A stretch of 64,000 bases of DNA from Talpa occidentalis (GCF_014898055.3 NW_023600993.1:18938850-19002849), one strand, 5' to 3'; positions 33,125-43,557 are shown, counted from the stretch's first letter. Numbers and translations are program-made. Notes: generated from the letters alone by a model not told the origin.

Positions 33125-33335
33125 GCTTTGGGGTATCTTGCTTTTAATTATTTTTTGAGATAATTGTAACAGTTTACAGCAATGTATGTGATTTAGGAGT
33201 ACAGGGTCACACCTCTTTAGGTGTGTTATCACCCTGTGCCCTCCACCAAAGCCTCAGTAATCCTCCACCACCATCCTCAGGGCCCTGACCATCCCCCTCC
33301 CTTACTCTCCTCCTCTGGAGTCTCACTTCTGAAGT
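33125..33335 (-). repeat. Probable L1 3' UTR remnant
   Basis: 'ttttttgagataattgtaac', 'ggtgtgttatcaccctgtgccctccacc' and 'tcagggccctgaccatccccctccc' give a pattern partly shared with 48290-48440 (caggtgtagtccccacag...gttcacctgtgcaccatc...). Both look like reversed 3' UTRs of an intermediate-age L1 subfamily. Not certain. Confidence 0.35.
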
Positions 33336-33339
33336 CAGA

Positions 33340-33935
33340 TTTTAAGGGTTTTTAGTTTGGTCTCATCTTTTCCTTTTTGTTTCTTTATATTTCACATGAC
33401 TGAAGTCAAAATATAATTTTATTTTTATAATTTGTGACGTTTAGAGAGCTATTGCTGGAAAATAGGGGCTAATTGTTTGTGACCTCTCCCCTCGAACAGG
33501 TTTCCTAACATAAACCCAGAGGCTTGGTCAGCTTTGATAAGGGGGGGAAAGTTATATCATCCCTATCACTCACTCCTAACTCTAATTAGTATTATAAATG
33601 GAGGCAACCAACCACAATATTAATAGTAGTGCCTATGATTTTTTTATATTACACGTAAATTGTTGCAATATCTCAAGATATTGCTCATGCTCATCACTAT
33701 TTCAAAGTTATGCTAACTGTTAAGGCCTGCCACTAATATGTCATTTAATGAGTTAGTAAAGAGGAACATCTGTTATTAGCTCACAAATTTTAAAAAATAT
33801 TTTAAATTGTATTTTAATAAAACTGATTTCTGTTGTGATCATATATATTTTATCTTAAGAACATTTTTCTGAGAAAGCATTTTCAAGCCTTACCAGACCA
33901 CTACAAGTCTGCAGCATGCACGTGTGCCCACACGC
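33340..33935. other. Unassigned AT-rich sequence
   Basis: No gene or repeat named. A G8 run lies at 33541-33548. Confidence 0.4.
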
Positions 33936-33938
33936 ATG

Positions 33939-33969
<31 letters not shown>

Positions 33970-33975
33970 AGAGAG
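33936..33975 (+). repeat. (CA)n(GA)n microsatellite
   Basis: About 14 CA units followed by GAGAGAGAG. Confidence 0.96.
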
Positions 33976-34059
33976 ATTTTGCTGTGGGAAGTTAGACTAG
34001 GAAATATTCATTCCTTTATCTCTCTTCCTAGATTCATTTGCTTCTCCCCCAGAACTGAC

Positions 34060-34240
34060 TGTGGAAAAGTCATAATAATCGGACGAATCCACCTGAACAG
34101 TTTGCCTTTTATATCTAATTGCCATGCACTATAATTACAATTATCCGTGGCCTTAAATATATGTCAAATTGATTTTTAGTTCATTTGATTCGATTTCAAC
34201 ACCAAACTGTTCATTTAAGTAGTCTTCATAGTTTCATAGC
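34060..34240. promoter_or_regulatory. Candidate conserved non-coding element
   Basis: Dense homeodomain-type cores (TAATTG, TAATTACAATTA) around 34115-34142 and an isolated CpG-bearing 'aatcggacgaatcc' in repeat-free DNA. A compositional guess only. Confidence 0.22.
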
Positions 34241-34244
34241 CCAT

Positions 34245-35010
34245 GCCTTAGTAAGATATGGTTGAGGGGAAGAAGATAGCACATAAAATCACTTGGGAAC
34301 CTCTGCTCTAAATTTAGCCTGTGTTTCTGTTATCACTGCTGCAGTATGTCTGATAAAGACTCTCTTAGGACAAAAAATGACACTGTTTTCTACCAAACAT
34401 CCTTGCACTATAATGTGTGCAATACAAACACGTGCTCCTCAATGTGGAAAAATTAATAAGATGCTGTAAAATTGTGTTTCGTAGAGGAAGGTGTGTAAAC
34501 ATGGATCAAATAACACACTGATCTTTCAATGTGCAAGGTATTCTCTTGTGCAAAACCTAGTCTCTTCATTGCTCCTAAACCCACATGATCTCCTGCTCTA
34601 GCCTCTGAATCACTGATTACAAATTCTAGACGAAAGAATTTGGAGGTCCACGTCTGATGTCCTGGTTGACTCAGGGACCCCTGTCGGTGAAGGACAGTTC
34701 TCTGAGAAGAATGAACAGTGCCAACGCTTTCTGTTTTGGGGTCATAAAGGCTTCAAAGGGAGAGACCATAATGATTTCTCAGGAAGATGGCACTGGAAGC
34801 ATCCCTGACTATGAGGTCAACTGCACCACCCCTCAGAGGCCTTAAGCAGAAAGACCAGGTAGCAGTAGTTTATATATTTTCAGATATATATTCAGAGAAC
34901 ATACATCTTTCACATGAGTGACTCTCTATTAGACAAATTTTATATACATTTCCTCATATATCCCCAGGCCAAACCTGCTAATATATGATGTCAACCTCAT
35001 TCTTAGGCTG
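34245..35010. other. Unassigned sequence
   Basis: No repeat or gene recognised. A 62-codon plus-strand frame at 34657-34845 has no domain. Confidence 0.4.
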
Positions 35011-35013
35011 TCT

Positions 35014-35559
35014 TCATAGGATTCTAATCCTTTCCTTTAATGCCAACTCTTTCCAGTAATCCCCAGCCTCACACATGTAACCATTCCCTAGCATCGCCTG
35101 TAAGCATCTCACATATGCTGGCCAACTTTGCCCACATGGGCCATTTTCCTTCTCTCTACATGGCCCCCTTGGAAGATAGCAGTGACTGAGGTCTGTGTTG
35201 TTTCTGGAGCTGCTGGAGGGTATTTCTCCACGTCCCCACCCCCAAGACTCTAGTGCTGGTGGCAGTGTGCTAGCACCTGTGCCTAAGATGCTTCCTCTGA
35301 TGTGGTATTGGCACTGCCTCCCACTGTGGTTGAAGCTATTGGCAATGGGGACTGTCTCCCAAAGAGGCTCAGCTGCTAGGGAGAGGAGCACAGGGATCAT
35401 TGTCCATTTCGTCAATACCAGGACTTTAAGTCCAATGACTATTCTGAATCCTGAACATTCTAAAGCTCTAGTGGATTTCCAGTTTACAATGCAAAAAATT
35501 AACTCCTGACACCCTCCTACACAAAATGCAGAAATAGGAAATATAATTAACAAATACAT
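35014..35559 (-). other. 181-codon open frame, unknown
   Basis: Longest ATG frame outside recognised repeats. It starts with a hydrophobic segment (MYLLIIFPISAFCVGGC) that could pass for a signal peptide, but the rest shows no domain I know and is Ser/Gly/Trp-scattered. A 104-codon frame covers the same DNA on the other strand, which weakens the case. The GC-richer block 35160-35420 precedes an L1M-like fragment and could be part of an old L1 5' region. Confidence 0.12.
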
Positions 35560-35599
35560 ATCTGCATTCCCTAACAGACTTTGAGGCTTTTTTTTCCCA

Positions 35600-36180
35600 C
35601 AAATAGGAATGGAGGAAGCAGATTGTGATCATGCTTTTGAGACCTACACTGAGCAGCAATCACTGGGCACCTCCTACAAACCTGAGGCTAACAACACCAC
35701 AAGGACATTCGCTCCAGGCTGTAACAGTGCAGGAAACACAGAGAGAATTCTCTGTGGTAGGGGAACACAAAGCTGAGAATTTGCCTCATGGAGAAGAAGC
35801 TGTAGGCTCAGCAAATGGAAGAACTACTACCAGATAAGACTGGAATATTAGAATAAAATTTTAAGGGACTTTTAAAAATAACCTTAGAGAGCCAAAGAAA
35901 AGAATCCCATAACTAAAATCAGAATAGGAAGTTATATAAAAAAGAATAGAGCTGTAAAAAAGAAAAAAATCAAAGCTCTTCAATAAAAAATTTATTACTG
36001 AAGTTAAACTCAACAGATAAGCTGAATGGCAGAGTGGCCTCACGTAAAAAAATATATCCCCAAGCTAGAATATAACTGAGAGAGGAAATTTTATTTTAAA
36101 AATGTTTAGACCTAGAGAACAAACCCAGAACTTCCCAAATACATCTAATAACACAAAATTTTTTTTAAAAATGAAAGCAT
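35600..36180 (+). repeat. Possible L1M/HAL1 5' or ORF1-proximal fragment
   Basis: A-rich text with 'caataaaaaatttattactgaagttaaactcaacagataagctgaatggcagag' recalls the start of old L1M ORF1. It is directly upstream of a clear L1M 3' end in the same orientation, so both could derive from one deleted element. Confidence 0.4.
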
Positions 36181-36239
36181 GAAAAAGAAATAGTTTCTAT
36201 CAATATTTTAGGGCATGTGTCTTCAGATTAAGTTAATAA

Positions 36240-36925
36240 AAATACCAAGCAAATAAATAAAAGTAGGTTATAACCACAATGAAATACCACTTCATACCTG
36301 CTCAGAGAGCTGAAACCAAAAAGTTGAGATATAACAAGTCTTAGCAAAGATGTGGAGAAATTGGAAGCCAATTTGAAATGGTATAAGGGCTTTGGAACAC
36401 AACTCAGAAAGTTAAACATAAAGTTAGTACGTGAACCAGCAGTTCTATCCCCAGGACATACTCAAGAGAAGTGAAAATGTGTGTGCGCCAAAACTTGAAC
36501 GTGAAAGTTCATGCAGCATTACTCATAATAGCCAAGAAGGGAAAATAATGTTCATCAGTGAATGAATGGATTAATATAAATTAAATAGTATTCTCTCATC
36601 AAAAGAAAAGAAGTCCTGATCCATGTTATGACATAGTTAAATCTTGAAACCATGATGCAAAGTGAAGAAAGCCAGTCACAAAAAGCTGATCCAAGTTAGA
36701 TGAAATGTCCAAACTGACCACTATGCTAAAGTAGGTTAGTGGTTACCAGGGACTGGCAGCCAGACAGAAAGGGCAGTTACTATTAATGGATATGGGGGTT
36801 TCTTTTGGGTGATGATGAAAATACCCCAGACTTAGAAAGTAATGACGTTTGCATAACCTTGTGACTGCACTAAGAACTGCTGAATTGTCCACTGAAAAAG
36901 GGTGAATTTTGTTATTGAATTACCT
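36240..36925 (+). mobile_element. Old L1 (L1M) 3' end: ORF2 tail and 3' UTR
   Basis: Landmarks in order: 'accacaatgaaataccacttc', 'agcaaagatgtggagaaattgg', 'gaaccagcagttctatcccc', 'cattactcataatagccaag', 'gttcatcagtgaatgaatgg', 'ttagtggttaccagggactgg' and 'ctgaattgtccactgaaaaagggtgaattttg'. This is the standard L1 ORF2 C-terminal and 3' UTR order. Stops and indels throughout; inactive. Confidence 0.92.
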
Positions 36926-37155
36926 CATTTAAACTGTTTGTTGTTGTTTTTTTTTTTATGAGTTCTCCCAGAGCTGGCCTGTGCCCTGTGACAGTCATAC
37001 AGGGTCCTATGAGAATAATTCTCTGATCCCACCCTTTTAGTTTGGGTATTAAAGCACTGTTTTCCTTTTGTCCCAAAATTTCTTTGGGTGTTCATACAAC
37101 AGAGCATAAGAATAACTTTTTTTGGTGTTTTTCTTTACATCCTAATTTCTTGGTT

Positions 37156-37429
37156 CCTTTTTTTAAAAGATTTATTTATTTATGCATACAAGAACTGGGG
37201 TACAGGCCAGAGGTGTGGAGGGATGGGGTGAGAGAATTTACCAGAGAGAGTGGGGAGCAGACCAGGAAGATTACTAAAATACACTGCTGAGAGGAGCCGC
37301 AGGTGAGACAGGAGAGGTCTGCTGCACCATGTGGGTAGCTCACTGGCTCACCAGGGATCAAACTCTGCTGCAGAGGCTGTAAATAGTTTCACAGTGCTAT
37401 GCTTAACCCCTTGCACCACCAGGGAGGCC
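37156..37429 (-). mobile_element. tRNA-derived SINE, copy D
   Basis: Reversed orientation: poly-T and 'aagatttatttatttatgcatacaagaactgg' tail first, 'cactgctgagaggagccgc' body, 'cagggatcaaactctgc' (reversed B-box region) and 'gcaccaccagggaggcc' head last. TSD CCTAATTTCTTGGTT at 37141-37155 and 37430-37444, perfect over 15 bp. The body differs from B and C ('gcatacaagaactggggtacagg'), a variant shared with copy I and the tail fragment at 49225, so at least two subfamilies exist. Confidence 0.93.
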
Positions 37430-37624
37430 CCTAATTTCTTGGTTTCTAAGGGAGCTAGACTAGATTCTCAGAAAGGCAGGCTCGATGAGTTCCTTAGAAG
37501 GGCTCCAACCCTCAGGGATCATTAAAGCTTGAATGTGTTTCCTGGAGTTCTTTTCCAGGAGGCCTTTGGGTCCTTTCCACCAACAGCCTGTTGGCTGCAC
37601 AAGAGCCCAGGCCCAAAGCCTGTA

Positions 37625-37730
37625 ACATTCACGGCTTCAAGAGCTATCATTCTCTCCATTTGCAGATGAGAAAACCCGAGCTCACAGAGATTGTGACCTG
37701 AGAAACAAAGAAAACTGACACTGATTTTAT
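37625..37730 (-). repeat. MIR fragment
   Basis: 'ctctccatttgcagatgagaaaacccgagctcacagagattgtgacc' is the reversed MIR core. Confidence 0.6.
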
Positions 37731-37734
37731 CCTC

Positions 37735-38600
37735 ACAAGCTTGCCAAGCCCCTTTAATCTGATTTTTCAAGTGCTTTTAACAATGAACCCCTGTTGACTA
37801 AGTTTGTCACAGGCCTTTCTGTTCAGTAATGACTACAATTAAGCTAGAACATAATATTTGACAACAATAGTAAGGCTGAGCTTCCACTGGTTTTTTTGAG
37901 CTAGCCCAAGGAGTAAGTAAAACAAAAGGTGGTGATTGAAGGAATGCTGGCGGAAGACCCATATCCATCTGATCCATCTTTCCTCACTAATCAATCCCCC
38001 ATGGTCTGTAGCTGGGCAAACACCAGCCAGCACCCACCACACGGCTAAAACCTCATCAAGTAAAAATGACTTCTTTCCTGTGTGGTGGTGTTCATCCTCC
38101 TTCCTCCCTTGATAAATGGGTTGTTTAGATACTCAAGTTTCCTTCTTTGTGAAACTCAGATACAATAACAACTTACCGCAGAATTTCAATGGAGCTACTT
38201 CTGAGCCCTATAGAGCTCGCCAGCCTGGCAGAATGTGTGTATTTTTTTATTTTGCTTGGTCTTGGTTTTTCTCTTAATTGCAAATGGCAGAGTTCAGGGT
38301 TCAAAATGAAGTGTGATGTGGGTGGCCCACTGTCTTAACAAGGGTTGTATATACTGCCAGGTCATAACCAGTACCATTCTGAGGTTTGATCCTACCTGGT
38401 TTGAAAAAGAATACAGAACAGTTGTAAAGCTCTAGAATAACTGAAGACTCTTGTAGCCCCTCCAAAGTTTCACTTCACCTTCCTGCAGGCACCTGGAAAT
38501 GTGACAGAAGACACACCTAACCCCTGGACCTCAATGATAAGGGGTTCTTTATTTTGCTAACCTTATAAGTATAATATCCTTAGAGAAAGCAAAATGAACT
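37735..38600. other. Unassigned sequence
   Basis: No repeat or gene recognised. Confidence 0.4.
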
Positions 38601-38604
38601 TGGC

Positions 38605-38752
38605 AAAAGTAGTTCTCAGATCCTAACCTGTGCCTGATGCCCAGGCCTCATCCCACATCAATTAAGTCAGACCTGAGGGTGGGGAAGTAGGACCCAGGTA
38701 GCACTAGTTTTTAAAATTTCCCAGGTGATTCCAGTGTACAGCCAAAACTATG
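38605..38752 (+). mobile_element. MER5-type hAT MITE fragment
   Basis: 'gtagttctcagatcctaacctg', 'tgatgcccaggcctcatccc', 'tgagggtggggaagtaggacccagg' and 'cccaggtgattccagtgtacagccaaaac' follow MER5A order with decayed ends. Confidence 0.7.
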
Positions 38753-38809
38753 AAAAGGAGCTTGGGGCAAATTTACATCTTACTCAAGACTTGCTTTCTA
38801 ACATCCATA

Positions 38810-39010
38810 TCTATAGCTCTAACGGTTATTAAAAGTGTAGATGCTTAATGCACGCAGAAATGTACTGCATATAGTAAATGCGTATAGGCAGAGAATTACA
38901 ATTTTGCAATATTAGTGGCATAACCAAAAGCGTACATTGAATTGAATTCAGATTATTAAATTGCACAGAAGATGGTTTCCACTGTCAAAACGTACAAAGT
39001 AGTATTTTTA
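38810..39010. promoter_or_regulatory. Candidate conserved non-coding element
   Basis: Repeat-free text with several isolated CpGs ('aatgcacgcag', 'aaatgcgtatagg', 'aaaagcgtacattg', 'caaaacgtacaaag') and homeodomain-like AT cores in otherwise CpG-depleted DNA. Retained CpGs can reflect constraint, but this is not proof. Confidence 0.22.
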
Positions 39011-39309
39011 CAAATGATTCACCTCTAAATTTCAGATGACCCAGTGTCAATTTTAAGATTTGGAATCTTTCATAACATAGCTCTGGTAATATTTTTACAA
39101 CATTCCTGGGTTCACAGAATAAAGTTGCCTCTCAGAATGCATAGATCATGGCTGAATCCAAAAGCCAAGAGTCCAGGGGCCCAGCCCATTATTACTAAGC
39201 AGGAGCAACACTAGTAGATAATAAAGGCCTCCAGAACCCAGCTGCCCTTGACTCCTCCAGCATTATTTCTGTTGTTCCCTAGCAAAGCTGCTTTATTCAG
39301 TTCTGATAG

Positions 39310-39743
39310 ACGCCTCTTCAATTGATGTTAACTGTTCCATTCCCCCACATTTCCTCAAGCTTTTCCTCCTGCTTCGAATATCCTTCAAATTACCTTCACT
39401 TGCCCATGATCCCTACCCACATCTGTGCTCTATCCACCATAACTCCAGGGCTTGGTATTGCACTTACTGTGCCTAAGAAGCTCTGTTTCTTCAGTTTTCG
39501 CTTGTCTCTGATCTTCATTCATTTTGGCTTTTTTCATAGACCTCTTCAATTTCAGTTGGTCATTCAACCCTTGGGAAAAAACTTTGACTCATTTCTTCTC
39601 TCATTCGCACTATCTAATCCTTCTATAAGTCCTGTGGGCTCTACCTCAAAACCATCCAGAATCTCAACACAATTCCAAGTAATCATTTGATCTCACTTGA
39701 GTTATTGTAATAATCACCCAATAAGTTTCCCTGCTCTATTCTT
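39310..39743 (+). repeat. Ancient pyrimidine-rich repeat, 5' part (split by SINE E)
   Basis: 'tgactcatttcttctctc', 'tcctgtgggctctacctcaaaaccatccagaatc' and 'tttgatctcacttgagttattgtaataatcacccaataagtttccctgctctattc' are landmarks of the same old family as 2500-3570. The text resumes at 40020 after the SINE. Confidence 0.65.
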
Positions 39744-40019
39744 TTTTTTTTAAGATTTATTTATTTGTTTGTTTGTTTATACAAGCACTGGATACAGTCA
39801 GAAGCATGGGAGGGTGAGAGAATTCACTGGAGCCAGAGTGGGGAACAGAACAGCAGACTGATGAAATACACTGCTGAGGGGAGCAGCGGGCACGGCAGGA
39901 GAGGCCTGTTGTGCCATGTGGGACCCTCGCTGGGCCAGGGATCGAACCAGCACTGCAGAGGCTGCGGGCAGCTTCGCAGCCCAGCGCTCAACCGCTGCAC
40001 CACCAGGGGAGGCCCTCCT
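39744..40019 (-). mobile_element. tRNA-derived SINE, copy E, inside an older repeat
   Basis: Reversed copy: tail 'aagatttatttatttg', 'caagcactggatacagtcagaagcatgggagggtgagagaattc', 'gggatcgaacc' (reversed B-box region) and head 'gcagcccagcgctcaaccgctgcaccaccaggggaggcc'. TSD TGCTCTATTCTT at 39732-39743 and 40020-40031. Several overlapping frames of 77-106 codons here are SINE artefacts. Confidence 0.95.
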
Positions 40020-40195
40020 TGCTCTATTCTTGCCTTTCCAGAATGGCTTCCACACAGCAGCCAGTGTCCCGTATAGGTTACAAGACCAGGCATGTTGTTA
40101 CCTTATTCAAAATCCTCCTTTGGTTTCCATCACCCTCAAAATGAAATCCAAAGCCCACCAAACTCTGCCAAGAACCAATGGCAATTCAAACATTC
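40020..40195 (+). repeat. Ancient pyrimidine-rich repeat, 3' part
   Basis: Continuation: 'ccagaatggcttccacacagcagccagtg', 'ttattcaaaatcctcctttggtttccatcaccctcaaaatgaaatccaaagcccaccaaactctgcc'. It matches the consensus order of this family downstream of the SINE insertion. Confidence 0.7.
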
Positions 40196-40204
40196 TCCAT
40201 AGAA

Positions 40205-40405
40205 CTTTACTATTCATATTAATAGCTAACATTTAGCAAGTGTTTAAAGCAGTCACTGTTCAAAGCCTTTTTTCATATTCTATCTGTTAGGAAACTGAGG
40301 TACAGCATTTAGGAGGCTTTCACAAAGTAAATGTCCCAGAAGTGGTGAGCTGGGATTGAAACCCAGTCCACATGTTCAGCAGCTGCCCCACCTGCTCTAG
40401 ACATA
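40205..40405 (-). repeat. MIR SINE
   Basis: 'atagctaacatttagcaagtg', 'ggaaactgaggtacagc', 'agaagtggtgagctgggattgaaacccagtcc' form a reversed MIR. Confidence 0.85.
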
Positions 40406-40582
40406 GGAGACACTAAAATGTGTTGCAACCCCACTGTCTGACCCTCATTTTAATTTCAAATAGTGTAGTAAGGAGCATAGTACTCTGTTTTCTTATGTTT
40501 GCAAATGTATCAAGATGTAACTTGAACTGCAGGAAGAAAGATTTTGAGGAAGGAAAAAGAAAAAAGACTGAAACATGAATTA

Positions 40583-40870
40583 ATTAAGGAAGCCCAAGTC
40601 CCTCAACCAGCAATGCACCAAAGCCCTGCTGGATGCCAAGAAATTTGCTTTAAAATATGAGCTACCCCAAGCCAAAGATGACGTCAAATATATGGTCATA
40701 TGCCACCCAAAAGGTAAAACCACAGTTTGCTTGTTTAAGGGCTGTTTTAGGTTGGCTTGTTCACATTCGGAGCTGTGCCACAGGCAGTGGCTGCAAGTTT
40801 CTGGGAAAGGGTTGAAAAGTTATCTTAAGGAAAGGAACTGCAGTCCTCATCCCAGAGGCTTTATGCCTTA
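40583..40870 (+). other. ATG-less open frame of about 95 codons, possible relic exon
   Basis: The frame read from 'tta agg aag ccc aag' stays open to a TAA at about 40868-40870. The first part looks protein-like (CTKALLDAKKFALKYELPQ) and a donor-like AAAAGGTAAAA occurs at about 40709-40719. A purine-rich upstream stretch (GKRKK...) is in another frame, with stops between. I recognise no protein family. A decayed coding segment or chance are equally possible. Confidence 0.15.
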
Positions 40871-40879
40871 AGAAGGATG

Positions 40880-40999
40880 ACCCTTGTTCCTCCACCATCA
40901 GGCAGTCTACACACTTTCATTATTGCCACACTGAACTCCAGTGTACACCACACATGCTACCTCAGGAGGGAGAGAGTCTCCGTTTATTGAGTAGCATAA
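40880..40999. other. Unassigned sequence
   Basis: Nothing recognised between the relic frame and the L1 TSD. Confidence 0.4.
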
Positions 41000-41014
41000 A
41001 GAGCTTGGAATTTA

Positions 41015-41582
41015 TTTTTTTTTCCCACCTATTTTTTTATTTAAATTTTATTTTTATATTCCCCACACAATTACAATCCCCTTATTTTGACCCCAATCCC
41101 TCCTTTCCCTGCCCCCCAACCCCATAGAGTGTCTCTGGTTCATAGTTGTTTGTTGATTTTGATATTTTCTTTCTTATAGTTATTCTTTTTCCTGATCCCT
41201 TATTTAAGTTTTCTAGATTCCTGCTATGAGTGAGACCATCTGGTATTTTTCTTTTTCTTTCTGGCTTATTTTGCTGAGCATGATCCCTTCCAGCTCCACC
41301 CATGTTGCTGCAAATTGCATGTGTTTATCTTATTTGAATGCTGAGTAATATTCCATGGTGTATATGTACCACATCTTCTTGATCCAGTGACCTATTTTTG
41401 GGCATTTGGGTTGTTTCCAGAGCTTAGCTATTGTAAATAGTGCTGCTATAAACATAGGGATGCAGGTGCTCTTTGGAATTGATGTTTCTGTGTCCTTTGG
41501 GTAAATACCTAGGAGTGGAATTGCTGGATCATATGGAAGCTCTATGTTTAGTAGGTCAAGAAATCTCCGCACAGCTCTCCAT
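41015..41582 (-). mobile_element. 5'-truncated L1 (young family), 3' UTR and ORF2 C-terminus
   Basis: On the minus strand it runs from inside the ORF2 C-terminus to the 3' UTR and A-rich tail (T-rich at the left edge). Near-perfect 15-bp TSDs, AGAGCTTGGAATTTA at 41000-41014 and AGAGCTTGGGATTTA at 41583-41597 (one mismatch), define its edges. It belongs to the same family as 57012-60866: the 3' UTRs share 'ccctattttgaccccaatc'-type text. Inactive, a short truncated insertion. Confidence 0.95.
41330..41582 (-). pseudogene. L1 ORF2p C-terminal remnant
   Basis: Encodes the well-known mammalian L1 ORF2 C-terminus ([20 protein letters not shown] ... MWYIYTMEYYSAFK) ending at the native stop. It lacks the endonuclease and reverse transcriptase domains. 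Over the last 75 residues it differs from the copy at 57312 at eight positions. The upstream part of the open frame beyond 41582 is host and SINE sequence. Confidence 0.95.
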
Positions 41583-41628
41583 AGAGCTTGGGATTTAACT
41601 AGAATTCCCTCAGAAAGAAAAAAATGTC

Positions 41629-41896
41629 GGGGCCTCCCCTGGTGTTGCAGCGGTTGAGCACTGGGCTGTGTGAAGCTGCCCCACAGCCTCTGCAGTGCCA
41701 CTTTGATCCCTGGCCGCCAGCGAGGGTCCCACATGGCGCAACAGACCTCTCCTGCCGCCTGCTGCTCCCATCAGCAGTGTATTTCATCAGTCTGCCTGTT
41801 CTGTTCCCTGCTCTGGTGAATTCTCTTACCCTCCCGCGCTTCTAACTGTACCCAGTGCTTGTATAAAAAAATAAATCTTTAAAAAAGAAAAAGAAT
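41629..41896 (+). mobile_element. tRNA-derived SINE, copy F
   Basis: Starts GGGGCCTCCCCTGGTGTTGCAGCGG, with decayed B box (ctttgatccc), 'cccatcagcagtgtatttcatcagtctgcctg', 'gtacccagtgcttgtata' and tail 'aaataaatcttt'. TSD AAAATGTC at 41621-41628 and 41897-41904. The inserted copy lies only 31 bp beyond the L1 TSD. Confidence 0.92.
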
Positions 41897-41904
41897 AAAA
41901 TGTC

Positions 41905-42420
41905 ATCCAGTGATATAAAGACAGAAGGGTCTTCAGATATCTAGGTGGTAGTGTAACTCCAGAGTAGGGAATACACTGGCAAGTGATTGGTTGTTTGAAA
42001 CAATTAGACATTTCAAGTGGTTCACCTTGTCTGGCAGCCATCTTTTCTGAGTGCTACTTAAGTCCGGGTTGCCTAACTGCAGCCTTGTAAGTAACTGGGG
42101 GAAAGAGTACTGGAGGCTTAACCTGCACCTTCCTTGACTCTATTATAAAGCTGTTATCTGAAACAATTGAGAACATGGGAGGAAAAGGTCTATGACACAC
42201 CAGGAAGTGCAGTACCCCATGTTTTTGGCGAAGGGGAGTGAGAGGGCATTGAGTTTCATTGATTGGGTCTCCATGGCAGGCTAACTGCCCCCCAGGAAGG
42301 ACTGGTATTCCTGTCCTCTGCGTGAACCTGCCTGAAAGGGATACAGGAGTTATTGGGTAATCAGGACTTGTCAGCACCTCGGTTATGCAGGATGGTTCAA
42401 TCCGATAATGTGAATGGAAC
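41905..42420. other. Unassigned sequence
   Basis: No repeat recognised. A 107-codon minus-strand frame at 42054-42377 has no domain. Confidence 0.4.
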
Positions 42421-42429
42421 CTGTAATAG

Positions 42430-42870
42430 TGCTGATGAAAAGCACTCCAGTTTCAAAAGGGCCTTGAATGATTTTTTGTTCATTTTCTGTTTACATGTAA
42501 TGTGTTATTGATGTCATTACCTTATAATACAGCGGCTTGTTTCATAGAAAAACCAGGAATTATTCATTCTTTAAAAAAAAAAAAAAGACTAAGAAGAAGA
42601 AAGGAGGAAAGAAAGAAACCCTGTTACGTGAGGAAAATTGCATTCGAATGCGGCAACTGAAACATATTGATTTTCTGGCACCAGACTTTTTAGATTAAAA
42701 ATGCCAATACTAAATCCTTTCATGACCTATAGTTCATATGAAGTTCGCATGTCATTTACTATTATTCTGGGGGAAAAAAAGCTGAATCTTTAATGAAAAT
42801 GTAGTTGGAAAAAATGTCTGCTGTTTGTACAATTTGCATACCATTATAATAATGCATGATTATGAGCTAA
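42430..42870. promoter_or_regulatory. Candidate conserved non-coding element
   Basis: Repeat-free apart from an A14 run at about 42573-42586. It contains words typical of conserved enhancers: 'tgtttacatgtaatgtg' (forkhead-like TGTTTAC), 'aattgcattcgaatgcggc' (POU-like ATTCGAATGC), 'aatttgcataccattataataatgcatgattatg' (octamer-like ATTTGCAT). Composition-based inference. Confidence 0.3.
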
Positions 42871-42874
42871 ACAT

Positions 42875-43555
42875 GCTGATAGAAGAGTAGGTTGAGCATC
42901 TTTCTTATTTCAAATCAAAAGTTATTTGTCTATTTTAATTGTCTGCTTGTCATCCTTGGTGGGAGTCATGTGTGTATATACACTTGCACTATTTGGCCCG
43001 TTAAGCTACCCAAGCTAAGACATGTTCCTTCACATCATACTAGAGTCAGAAACCCGTGTTGGGTCTTAAAGTTGCCCAAGAAACATTGATAGCACCTCTT
43101 CGTTATTCTTCCAAGTTAGTTAAGAACTGTAACTCAGCCACAGAAGTTCCCGGTATAGTCCTGATTTTATTTCATAGTTATTGCTGATCTTAAAAGCCCC
43201 TTGGCCAACACACGAAGCCCTCAATGGCATCTCTGGTTGCAGTTTGTTTTTCTGACAACGTGCCATGAGCCAGGTTTAAAAGTCAAGCAAAAACATCTTT
43301 TCTAAAAGCCAATTTCCTCTTGCTATATTCTTTTGTATTTTCAAGCCATTATCACAAATATTTGTGCCTTCTACAGAGCTCTCTCTGCTTCTTGCTAAGC
43401 CAGGAACCTATTTGGTTTCCTTGTCTTTGGACGGAGATGAGTAGATGTGCTAAATTTTGGCTTCACTGTCTTCATAACCAGAGGGATGATGAGGCACTCA
43501 GTGTAGATTTCTTGGATAAGCAGCTTCTCTAACTAGTTTCCTCCTCAGCATCCAC
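42875..43555. other. Unassigned sequence
   Basis: No repeat or gene recognised. Confidence 0.4.
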
Positions 43556-43557
43556 AG

